From: Prevotella sp. UBA2711 | Lineage (GTDB): Bacteria; Bacteroidota; Bacteroidia; Bacteroidales; Bacteroidaceae | Assembly (NCBI GenBank): GCA_002354095.1 | Contig: DEKX01000045.1 | Span: 1 to 56,459 of the forward strand | Length of the DNA stretch: 56,459 nucleotides | Direction: 5' to 3' | Part shown: positions 28,230-35,282 of the stretch, in pieces | How the letters are laid out: each line of letters opens with the position of its first letter | How positions within the stretch are numbered: position 1 is the first letter of the stretch | The notes under the pieces: generated by a model | What the model saw: the letters and a program-made list of their open reading frames with translations, nothing else | What the model was told of the DNA's origin: nothing | Databases searched by the model: none | Position numbers and translations under genes: made by a program

Positions 28230-28311
28230 ACCTAATACAGTTGACTTTCCAACCTGATACAGTTGACTACCATTGCTGGTTAAGTTGTCGCTATTCCTAA
28301 AAACGTTGACC
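28230..28311 (+). repeat. Direct-repeat (iteron-like) array with 22-bp period
   Basis: ACCTAATACAGTTGACT (28230-28246) and ACCTGATACAGTTGACT (28252-28268) differ at one base and are offset by 22 bp. Two degenerate copies continue the phase: one at 28274 (10 of 17 bases match) and one at 28295 (12 of 17, ending CGTTGACC). Two-turn spacing places all copies on one DNA face, as for cooperative protein binding: replication iterons, recombinase arm sites or operators. The nearest protein is the excisionase-like gene at 28370-28822. Confidence 0.6.
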
Positions 28312-28369
28312 ATCACAAGATTTTTCTCTCAAATCCTTCCGTATCTAAAAAAACTTATTACTTTTGTAG

Positions 28370-28822
28370 TCAGATTCTAAAGACCCACGGAATATGCACT
28401 ATAGGTGGTGCTGAACTAAAAACGAAAGATAGATATATGGCAACCATGCAAGAACGAAATTTGGAACACGTACCAGGTTCCTGTATCATTGTTCGTGATT
28501 TTTGTGAATTCTGTCTTTGCTTTTCTGTACTTTTATTGCCACAATGCTTCATCCAGTCGTCAATTTCTGACTGGAGGAAAACTAGTGCTTTGCTAATCTT
28601 GTGGTGCGGTATCTGCTTGTCAGATACCCAACCATAGACCGTTTGTTTGACAGGGTGGGATGGGATATAGTCACATAGTTCGTCAACATCCATCCAATGC
28701 GGTGAACAACACTCTTCTTGCCTGTTCAGCAAGCTTTGGGCGGTCTTTTCCAGACCCTCCACTTTCTCAATGAGGTAGGACAATGCACCCGGCATCTCCT
28801 CCAAAGTTTTTAATTTTTCCAT
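28370..28822 (-). CDS. Excisionase-like / helix-turn-helix DNA-binding protein
   Basis: About 150 residues from ATG 28822-28820 (MEKLKTLEEMPGALSYLIEKVEGLE). A short coiled coil is followed by a winged-helix segment, WMDVDELCDYIPSHPVKQTVYGWVSDKQIPHHKISKALVFLQSEIDDWM. This is the MerR-like helix-turn-helix (HTH_17) used by Bacteroidota excisionase and mobile-element accessory proteins. The C-terminal ~35 residues look unstructured and then hydrophobic, so the end of the frame may be altered. No recombinase is nearby. It sits between the iteron-like array and the defence operon and probably marks the edge of a formerly mobile segment. Confidence 0.6.
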   Translation of the reverse strand: MEKLKTLEEMPGALSYLIEKVEGLEKTAQSLLNRQEECCSPHWMDVDELCDYIPSHPVKQTVYGWVSDKQIPHHKISKALVFLQSEIDDWMKHCGNKSTEKQRQNSQKSRTMIQEPGTCSKFRSCMVAIYLSFVFSSAPPIVHIPWVFRI

Positions 28823-29102
28823 GTTATTTGTTATCCTTAATAAACGGCTGCAAAAGAACAACAAAAAAATAACTAAACAGGTTTTTTGCAGTAGAAAGTG
28901 CTTTTTTTAACATTTCTCGAACTGACAAAAGACTATGAAAGAATAAGCAAAGCATTGATAAACAGTAAGATATAGTCATATTGAGTGTATAGTTACTTCT
29001 TTCAAAAATGAGCTCAATGATCACAATTTGAAATAAAAGGTTTTGTACTATGCAATAAAGAGGCTCCCCAAATTGAAATGTTGACAGATAATTACTAATA
29101 AA

Positions 29103-29134
29103 TTTGGTGATATCACATTCTTTTATTATATTTG
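29103..29134 (+). promoter_or_regulatory. Promoter of the defence operon
   Basis: TTTG (29103-29106), a 20-nt spacer and TATATTTG (29127-29134), 23 bp before the XRE start at 29158. The rest of the 335-bp gap 28823-29157 is AT-rich and shows nothing else recognisable. Confidence 0.75.
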
Positions 29135-29157
29135 CACTCGATTTTAATTAAATAAAG

Positions 29158-29358
29158 ATGAGTGAAAGACCTCTAAACCGACTCAAGGTGGTTCTGGTGG
29201 AGAACCAGAAAACAAGCAAGTGGCTGGCAGAACAGTTAGGTGTCTCTGCTGTAACTGTCAGCAAGTGGTGTACCAATATGCACCAGCCCGACTTACAGAC
29301 ATTGGCTAAAATAGCAGAATTGATAGGGTGTGAGAAACGAGAGCTAATCACTGAATAG
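29158..29358 (+). CDS. Small XRE-family regulator of the LlaJI-like operon
   Basis: A 66-residue Cro/C1-type helix-turn-helix protein: LAEQLG and TVSKWCTN form the motif, with a final IAELIGCEKRELI helix. It is homologous along its whole length to the XRE protein at 236-442 (shared NRxKxVL, KTxxWLxEQ, TVSxW, QP, LxxIA and RELx). It lies 10 nt before the first methyltransferase gene, directly after the promoter, the classic position of a controller protein that delays nuclease expression until DNA is methylated. That role is inferred. Confidence 0.85.
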   Translation: MSERPLNRLKVVLVENQKTSKWLAEQLGVSAVTVSKWCTNMHQPDLQTLAKIAELIGCEKRELITE

Positions 29359-29368
29359 AAATGTCTCA

Positions 29369-30595
29369 ATGAGAAAGAAAGAATATACGGTCATTGATCT
29401 CTTTGCAGGAGCAGGAGGTTTGTCGCTCGGCTTATATCAATCTGGGTGGCACGGATTGTTTGCCATTGAAAAGAATGCTTTTGCCTTTGAAACGCTGAAA
29501 CATAATCTGATAGAAAATAAAAAACACTTCGATTGGCCAAAGTGGTTGCCACAAACCAACCACGACATCAATGAGATTTTGAAGAACTATTCAAAACAGC
29601 TTGAAGCCTTACAAGGTAAGGTGGATTTGGTTGCGGGAGGACCACCGTGTCAGGGCTTTTCGATGGCAGGCAAAAGAGTTAAGGACGACATTCGCAATCA
29701 GTTGGTGTTTTCGTATATAAAGTTTATCAAGTTGGTTCAGCCCAAGATGATTCTCTTCGAAAATGTCAAAGGCTTTACTTATGCATTTAACAAGAGGAAA
29801 AAGGAGGGCGTGGAGCCTTATTCACAGATAGTTATTAATGCACTTGAGGGATTAGGATATGCTGTCAAGCCTCATGTGATTGATTTCTCTGAATATGGCG
29901 TTCCCCAGCGTCGTAAGCGTTTCATACTCGTTGGCGTTAAGGATGGTTTATGCTCACCAAATAAATTTGAGCAATTACTTAAAGAGAATCGTGATGCATT
30001 TTTAGCAGAACGGGGGATTCGTACTACTGTCACTTTGCAAGAGGCTATATCCGATTTGCTTCGTAGCAATGGGGAACTGCCAACTCCAGATCGTAAAGGA
30101 TTTAATTCAGGTAAATATGGCAAACGCAAATTGACAGCGTATGAGATATTAATGCGTGGGGACTATCCTGAGGCACACGATATTCCTAATAGCCATAGTT
30201 TTGCACATCATACAGCAGACAAACTGAGCTGCTATAAACATCTTTTGGCTGACTATCCAGAACGAGGAAAACGTATTGACGGTAAAGCTCGTGAAGGATG
30301 GGGGATTAATCAACGAGGCATAACTGTTTTAGACCCAAACACAGTTTCGCCAACTATTACAGGTCAACCAGACGATTATCTGCACTATGCAGAACCAAGG
30401 ATTATGACTGTTCGAGAGTGTGCTCGTATCCAGTCTTTCCCAGATTGGTATGAATTTCAAAAGAAATATACTACTGGTGGGCAAATGCGGAAGATAGAAG
30501 TACCACGCTATTCTCAGGTCGGGAATGCTATTCCACCATTGTTTGCAGAGCAGGCAGGAAATGTTTTAAAACAGATGTTGCAGTATGAAAGATAA
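29369..30595 (+). CDS. DNA (cytosine-5) methyltransferase 1 of the LlaJI-like system
   Basis: A 408-residue m5C methyltransferase with all main motifs. Motif I is DLFAGAGGLSLGLYQSG, motif IV GGPPCQGFSMAGKR (catalytic Cys94), motif VI ILFENVKGF, motif VIII GVPQRRKRFILVG, and motif X VGNAIPP near the C-terminus. The segment between VIII and IX is the likely target-recognition domain. A second m5C methyltransferase lies downstream at 34252. Two such enzymes are needed when a recognition site is asymmetric and each strand is methylated separately, as in LlaJI. The gene overlaps the dual-GHKL gene by 11 bp. Confidence 0.92.
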   Translation: MRKKEYTVIDLFAGAGGLSLGLYQSGWHGLFAIEKNAFAFETLKHNLIENKKHFDWPKWLPQTNHDINEILKNYSKQLEALQGKVDLVAGGPPCQGFSMAGKRVKDDIRNQLVFSYIKFIKLVQPKMILFENVKGFTYAFNKRKKEGVEPYSQIVINALEGLGYAVKPHVIDFSEYGVPQRRKRFILVGVKDGLCSPNKFEQLLKENRDAFLAERGIRTTVTLQEAISDLLRSNGELPTPDRKGFNSGKYGKRKLTAYEILMRGDYPEAHDIPNSHSFAHHTADKLSCYKHLLADYPERGKRIDGKAREGWGINQRGITVLDPNTVSPTITGQPDDYLHYAEPRIMTVRECARIQSFPDWYEFQKKYTTGGQMRKIEVPRYSQVGNAIPPLFAEQAGNVLKQMLQYER

Positions 30596-32924
30596 TTTGC
30601 AATTTCGTGTCAGTGCAGAACTGAAGAACATATTGGGGCGGGATTTGATTACAAGTCCCGATATAGCCATTTTGGAGTTGGTCAAGAACTCGTATGATGC
30701 TCATGCATCAAAGGTGGAAATCACCTTTGATGATGATTATTTGTCAATTGCCGATAATGGTAAAGGCATGTCGAAAGATGACCTTATAAACAAATGGCTT
30801 TTCGTCGCATATTCTGCAAAAAGCGACGGAACAGAAGACAAGTCCTACCGCAACAAGTTCAAACGTCATTATGCAGGTGCGAAGGGTATTGGTCGTATGT
30901 CATGTGACCGATTGGCAAAAAGTCTTGTTTTAACAACTCGAAGTGCAGAGGAAAACAAAACAAATGTTCTTCATGTCGATTGGAGCTCATTTGAACTTAG
31001 CAAACAGACAGAATTTGATACAATAGATATTCCGCATGAGACATTAGATACAATCCCCAATTTCCCTTTGTCTTCTGCTACGGGAACGATATTGGAGTTT
31101 TCAGACCTTCATCTTTCATGGTCACATGAAGATATCAAGCGATTAAGGAAATCATTGGAAAAGATGATTAACCCTTTTTCTGGAACTGATGATAATTTCC
31201 AAATAGAGATTATCGCTCCTCAAATGAAGGAAGAAGACAATAAAGCAGAATCAAAACATGATATAGTCAATGGAGTTGTTGAAAACTCGATTGCGGATAT
31301 TTTAAAACTCAAGACAACACAGATTGAAAGCAGCATACACGATGGTGTTATCCACACAATTCTATCCGATCGTGGAACTGTCATGTATGAAATAGAAGAA
31401 GCGAACTATGCTTTTTCATTGCTAACATCTGTTTCTATAAGTCTATTCTTTTTAAACCGTGCAGCAAAATATAATTTTACTGCCAAGATGGGGGTTGAGC
31501 CAATAAATTACGGCAATGTCTTTTTATTTAGAAATGCTTTTAGGATCTTCCCTTTTGGAGAACCAGACGATGATAGTTGGGGCGTAAATAAGCGATTACA
31601 ACAAGGTTACAATCGCCGTATTTCCACGCGCGATTTATTTGGCCGAGTTGACGTTGAGACAGATGATGCCAATCTGATAAAAGAAGTTTCAAGTCGTGAT
31701 GGAGGTCTAATAAAAACAGAAGCCTCCCAACAATTGATGAACTACTTTGCGCTCATTCATAGACGTTTGGAGCGTTATGTCGTAGGTGTTTTATGGGGGG
31801 AAGGGTTCCTCAGAAAAGATTATTTTGTCAATCAGAGTTCTGCGCTAAAAGCGAGAGAACAACTTCAGGAGGTTGACAAAGACTCCGACACGGCCAAACA
31901 CTTATATTCCAATATCGGTAGTAAGGTAGATTTTCTTCAACTCATAAAAACGCTTGTCAACGACAAGTCCATCAATGTACTCCAATACAATGAGGACTTA
32001 GCAAATATTGTTGCTGACCCAACTGACACAGAGGTGATTCAAGCACAGATGCTTGATGATGTCCGTAAACTTGCAGAAAAAACCAATGACACATTCTTAA
32101 TGAACAAAATCCATGAGTTTGAGAAACACATGGATGATTTGCAACGTCAGAAAAAAGAAGCTGAGCGCAAAGAGGCAGAGGCAACAGAAAAAGCTGAAGA
32201 AGAAAAAAAGAAAAGGGAACGTGCTGAACGTGAACGTGATGCCCAGATACAGAAAAACAAGTATTTAGCAGCGACAAGGAATACTACAAAAGAAGTGCAA
32301 GACTTGATGCATGTTATTTTGATTTCTTCAAATGATGCATTAGGTGTTATCTCAACGGCTAAAAGTCAATTAATTAATAATGATATAAATGATTTAAGGG
32401 CATCTTTGGATGAGTTTGAATACCACATAACCAAAATCAATAAATTGTCAAAGCTGATTACAAAAGCTGACTTGGCTTTATTGGCACAAACGGGTTTGGT
32501 GGATATTCAGGCTTTCATGGAGGAGTATCTTGCTAATTTCAAAAACTCATTTAAAGTTCAGTATCATTCAACACTTACAGAGTCGTTGGAGAAAAAGATT
32601 TCCATACTGGATTTGTCTATTGTGTTGGACAATCTTAAAAGTAATTCTGAGAAGGCTGGCGCAACTGAATTAAGATTGGATTTCTCTCGGAATGGCCGTA
32701 CTTATATTGTCGATTTCACAGATAATGGTGTTGGGGTAGACTTGAATGAATTTACTCCTGAAAATATATTTGAAGAGGGGGTTACAAATCGCAGAGGAGG
32801 TTCTGGTATAGGATTGAGTACCATCAAGGAGCGCATGAGAGAGAATCTGAATGGTGATATCACATTTCTCGGCAATGGTTTACATTTTAAAACTGGAGCA
32901 ACCTTCCGTTTAACATTTGAATAA
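30585..32924 (+). CDS. Dual GHKL ATPase: N-terminal MORC/Hsp90-like and C-terminal histidine-kinase-like domains
   Basis: A 779-residue soluble protein. The first GHKL ATPase is at ~1-190: N box ILELVKNSYDAHA (Glu31, Asn35), G1 IADNGKGMS, G2 AGAKGIGRMS, a pattern closer to MutL/MORC/Hsp90 than to kinases. A ~300-residue middle region follows, then a strongly charged coiled coil (~508-560). A helical-hairpin segment contains His576 (DLMHVIL), a possible phospho-acceptor. A second, kinase-type ATPase lies at ~665-779: N box VLDNLKSNSEKA, G1 FTDNGVGV, G2 GGSGIGLSTIKER. There are no membrane segments or sensor domain. The following gene is a receiver protein with a 1-bp overlap. MutL/MORC-like GHKL ATPases are known companions of restriction systems. 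Kinase activity is inferred. Confidence 0.8.
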   Translation: MKDNLQFRVSAELKNILGRDLITSPDIAILELVKNSYDAHASKVEITFDDDYLSIADNGKGMSKDDLINKWLFVAYSAKSDGTEDKSYRNKFKRHYAGAKGIGRMSCDRLAKSLVLTTRSAEENKTNVLHVDWSSFELSKQTEFDTIDIPHETLDTIPNFPLSSATGTILEFSDLHLSWSHEDIKRLRKSLEKMINPFSGTDDNFQIEIIAPQMKEEDNKAESKHDIVNGVVENSIADILKLKTTQIESSIHDGVIHTILSDRGTVMYEIEEANYAFSLLTSVSISLFFLNRAAKYNFTAKMGVEPINYGNVFLFRNAFRIFPFGEPDDDSWGVNKRLQQGYNRRISTRDLFGRVDVETDDANLIKEVSSRDGGLIKTEASQQLMNYFALIHRRLERYVVGVLWGEGFLRKDYFVNQSSALKAREQLQEVDKDSDTAKHLYSNIGSKVDFLQLIKTLVNDKSINVLQYNEDLANIVADPTDTEVIQAQMLDDVRKLAEKTNDTFLMNKIHEFEKHMDDLQRQKKEAERKEAEATEKAEEEKKKRERAERERDAQIQKNKYLAATRNTTKEVQDLMHVILISSNDALGVISTAKSQLINNDINDLRASLDEFEYHITKINKLSKLITKADLALLAQTGLVDIQAFMEEYLANFKNSFKVQYHSTLTESLEKKISILDLSIVLDNLKSNSEKAGATELRLDFSRNGRTYIVDFTDNGVGVDLNEFTPENIFEEGVTNRRGGSGIGLSTIKERMRENLNGDITFLGNGLHFKTGATFRLTFE

Positions 32925-33622
32925 TGATTATGAAACAGAAAAGATGTATATTGGTGATTGATGACAAATCACAAAGTGCAGTGATTAATGGCATAAGGTC
33001 GAAACTTTCAAAAGATTTCGATTTAGACTTTATTGCTATTCGTACAGGTGCAGCAGAGTTTAAGAAAGATGATTCTGAAGATTTGGACGTAGTAAAATTG
33101 AAAACGGAAATTGAGTCCAGGATTAAAGGAAAACATCTTGACATAGCATTATCCGATTTTGATTTGGAATGCCCCTATTTCACGGGGTTAGACGCCGTTC
33201 ACATGGTACATGACATCCGAGACAATGTCAGTTTCTTTGTTTATTCTGGTAATTGGAATAAGGTCATTGCGTCTGTTGTTGGCCAAGAATACCAAAAAGC
33301 CTCGATAGAAGAACTTGTTGGGGGTGTCAATAAATTAATAAAAGCTCAGATTATTGATTGTATTGAGAGAGCGGATTATCAGGAGATATTAATCGATTAT
33401 TTGAAAAAAGACAAAGGTAATTCCGTCGAACATCGACTAGCATCATTATTGCGGGCAAATGGCGAAATGAAATTTGAATCTTGTTTCCCAGAGTTGAAGG
33501 GGATGACGTTCAATGAAATTGCTGAAATGATAGATAGTCATTCGGATGCCCGATCTGACGAGTGGATAGAGGCTGTACTTGCCCAAACAATAGCGTATCT
33601 TGTAAAAGTGAACAATGGGTAA
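32924..33622 (+). CDS. Receiver-domain (response-regulator-like) protein with unknown output domain
   Basis: A 232-residue protein. The receiver signature is complete: Asp13/Asp14 (LVIDDK), the phospho-acceptor Asp78 (IALSDFDL), Ser108 (FFVYSG) and Lys125. There are longer loops than usual around residues 40-70. The C-terminal ~90 residues are helical and do not show a DNA-binding helix-turn-helix that I recognise. The start overlaps the dual-GHKL stop by one base, and the end overlaps the protease-like gene by 8 bp. It is therefore placed to receive a phosphoryl group from the GHKL protein and to act on the caspase-like protein. Met3 is an alternative start. Confidence 0.75.
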   Translation: MIMKQKRCILVIDDKSQSAVINGIRSKLSKDFDLDFIAIRTGAAEFKKDDSEDLDVVKLKTEIESRIKGKHLDIALSDFDLECPYFTGLDAVHMVHDIRDNVSFFVYSGNWNKVIASVVGQEYQKASIEELVGGVNKLIKAQIIDCIERADYQEILIDYLKKDKGNSVEHRLASLLRANGEMKFESCFPELKGMTFNEIAEMIDSHSDARSDEWIEAVLAQTIAYLVKVNNG

Positions 33623-34247
33623 GACTGTTTGTATATATCCACAAGATGCTACAACGGACTTTCTTCGTCCGCTGTGCAACCATGTTAGTGCTACTTTTGG
33701 TGCTGTAGAAGTTGGATATGACACCTCTGGTGACGATGATCCGATGGAAATCATTTTTGATGAGATCAAAGATGCTGAGACCGTTTTCTTTCTTGGTCAT
33801 GGAATGAGTACATGTCTTTATGCAAGTATTTTAGACAATGTGGAATTATTCAATAAAGAGAATATATCCTTATTGGAAGGCAAACGGTTGTTCTTGTTAG
33901 CATGTAACTCAAATCAGTTTATTGATAAGTTCAAACTAAACGATGCAATTGGTTTTGGCTTCTTGCCAACAAGCAAAGAAGACATTGAGAGAACAAAGCA
34001 ATACCACAAACTAGATATTTCAATGACTGGAATTCTTGATGTGGAATGTTTTAAGACCGCTCTTGTTCAATGCCTCACAAATACGCTTTCAGAAGAAACA
34101 ATAAACGATTTTTATATATTGAAAGAACGATTGTTGTTCAACACGAGTAAAGAAATCGTAGATTGTCTTGTAAATAAGAAATCTACTAAATATAGAATTG
34201 TTGCGGATGAGTTGTATTATCTGTATAAAGACATGGTTGTAAGATAA
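33615..34247 (+). CDS. Small caspase/CHAT-like (clan CD) putative protease
   Basis: A 210-residue protein. A beta-strand ending in VFFLGHG supplies a His-Gly pair (His62). 35 residues later a second strand, RLFLLACNS, supplies Cys97. FGFLPTS follows at ~114. This order of strand-HG, strand-xxCxS, then a short strand matches clan CD cysteine proteases (caspase, gingipain, CHAT). The protein is small, with no TPR or repeat partner domain, and the final ~80 residues are helical. If active it could be a signal-controlled effector that cleaves a host or partner protein. It is translated with an 8-bp overlap after the receiver gene and ends 4 nt before methyltransferase 2. The fold assignment rests on the His/Cys context only. 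Confidence 0.55.
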   Translation: MGKTVCIYPQDATTDFLRPLCNHVSATFGAVEVGYDTSGDDDPMEIIFDEIKDAETVFFLGHGMSTCLYASILDNVELFNKENISLLEGKRLFLLACNSNQFIDKFKLNDAIGFGFLPTSKEDIERTKQYHKLDISMTGILDVECFKTALVQCLTNTLSEETINDFYILKERLLFNTSKEIVDCLVNKKSTKYRIVADELYYLYKDMVVR

Positions 34248-34251
34248 AATA

Positions 34252-35280
34252 ATGACTAAGAAGAAATATAAGGGAATAGATCTGTTTTGTGGAATAGGCG
34301 GTTTCCGTCTTGCAATGGAAGACAATAATGTAATGTGTGTGTTCTCATCTGATAATGATAAGTTCGCACAAGAAACTTATCAAGCAAATTTTGGTGAAAT
34401 TCCAGAAGGTGACATAAAGAAAATTGACGCCAAAGACATTCCTCCATTTGATATACTTGCGGCTGGATTTCCATGCCAACCATTCAGTTATGCAGGTGAA
34501 AAACAAGGATTCAACGATGAGATTAGAGGAACATTGTTCTTTGATATTTGCAGAATCCTTGAGTATCATAAGCCGCCCATGGTGTTTTTAGAGAATGTAA
34601 AAGGTTTAAAATCTCATGAGAAAGGAAAGACATTGAACATTATACTTGAGAAATTAGAAGAATTGGGGTACTTCCCCCATTGGACTATTCTTTCTTCTCT
34701 TGATTATGGCCTACCCCAAAAAAGGGAGCGATGGTATTGTGTAGCCTTCCGTAAAGAAATGGATTTCTCATGGCCAAAACCTATTGGCGGTCATCCTACT
34801 TTAAGAGATATTGTGGATTTGGATGACAATAACCCATCGTTAAGACTTCCTCAATTCGAGTTAGATAGGATTGATTATCATTTCTCTGTTGCAAAACCTG
34901 GTGATAGAGTTAAACATGATAATTCAAAATACGAACCCCATACGAAAAAAGGCAAGTATGGTATATACTCTTTTCAGAAACCTGATGGATCTCTGCGTTT
35001 TCATGTTGGCGATGTAGCCAAGACACAAATTCAAGAAGCCTTCTATTCATGTCTTGATACATATGCTTCAACAATTATCGCTAATAGGACGCCAAAACTC
35101 TGGGATATAAGAAGAAAACTTTCTGTATTAGAGGCTCAAAGGCTACAGGGATTCCCTGATAATTTCAAGTTCCCGGTCTCTGATGCCCAAGCATATCATC
35201 AATTGGGTAATTCTGTAAGTGTACCCATTATCAAACTTATAATGAAAGAAATGATTCGAACTTACGATAAAAACAAATAG
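34252..35280 (+). CDS. DNA (cytosine-5) methyltransferase 2 of the LlaJI-like system
   Basis: A 342-residue m5C methyltransferase: motif I GIDLFCGIGGFRLAM, motif IV AGFPCQPFSYAGEKQGF (catalytic Cys75), motif VI VFLENVKGL, motif VIII GLPQKRERWYCVAF, and motif X QLGNSVSVPI. It is only distantly similar to methyltransferase 1 outside the motifs, so it is not a recent duplicate; the two enzymes probably act on opposite strands of one asymmetric site. It ends 2 nt before the McrB-like gene. Confidence 0.92.
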   Translation: MTKKKYKGIDLFCGIGGFRLAMEDNNVMCVFSSDNDKFAQETYQANFGEIPEGDIKKIDAKDIPPFDILAAGFPCQPFSYAGEKQGFNDEIRGTLFFDICRILEYHKPPMVFLENVKGLKSHEKGKTLNIILEKLEELGYFPHWTILSSLDYGLPQKRERWYCVAFRKEMDFSWPKPIGGHPTLRDIVDLDDNNPSLRLPQFELDRIDYHFSVAKPGDRVKHDNSKYEPHTKKGKYGIYSFQKPDGSLRFHVGDVAKTQIQEAFYSCLDTYASTIIANRTPKLWDIRRKLSVLEAQRLQGFPDNFKFPVSDAQAYHQLGNSVSVPIIKLIMKEMIRTYDKNK

Positions 35281-35282
35281 CG

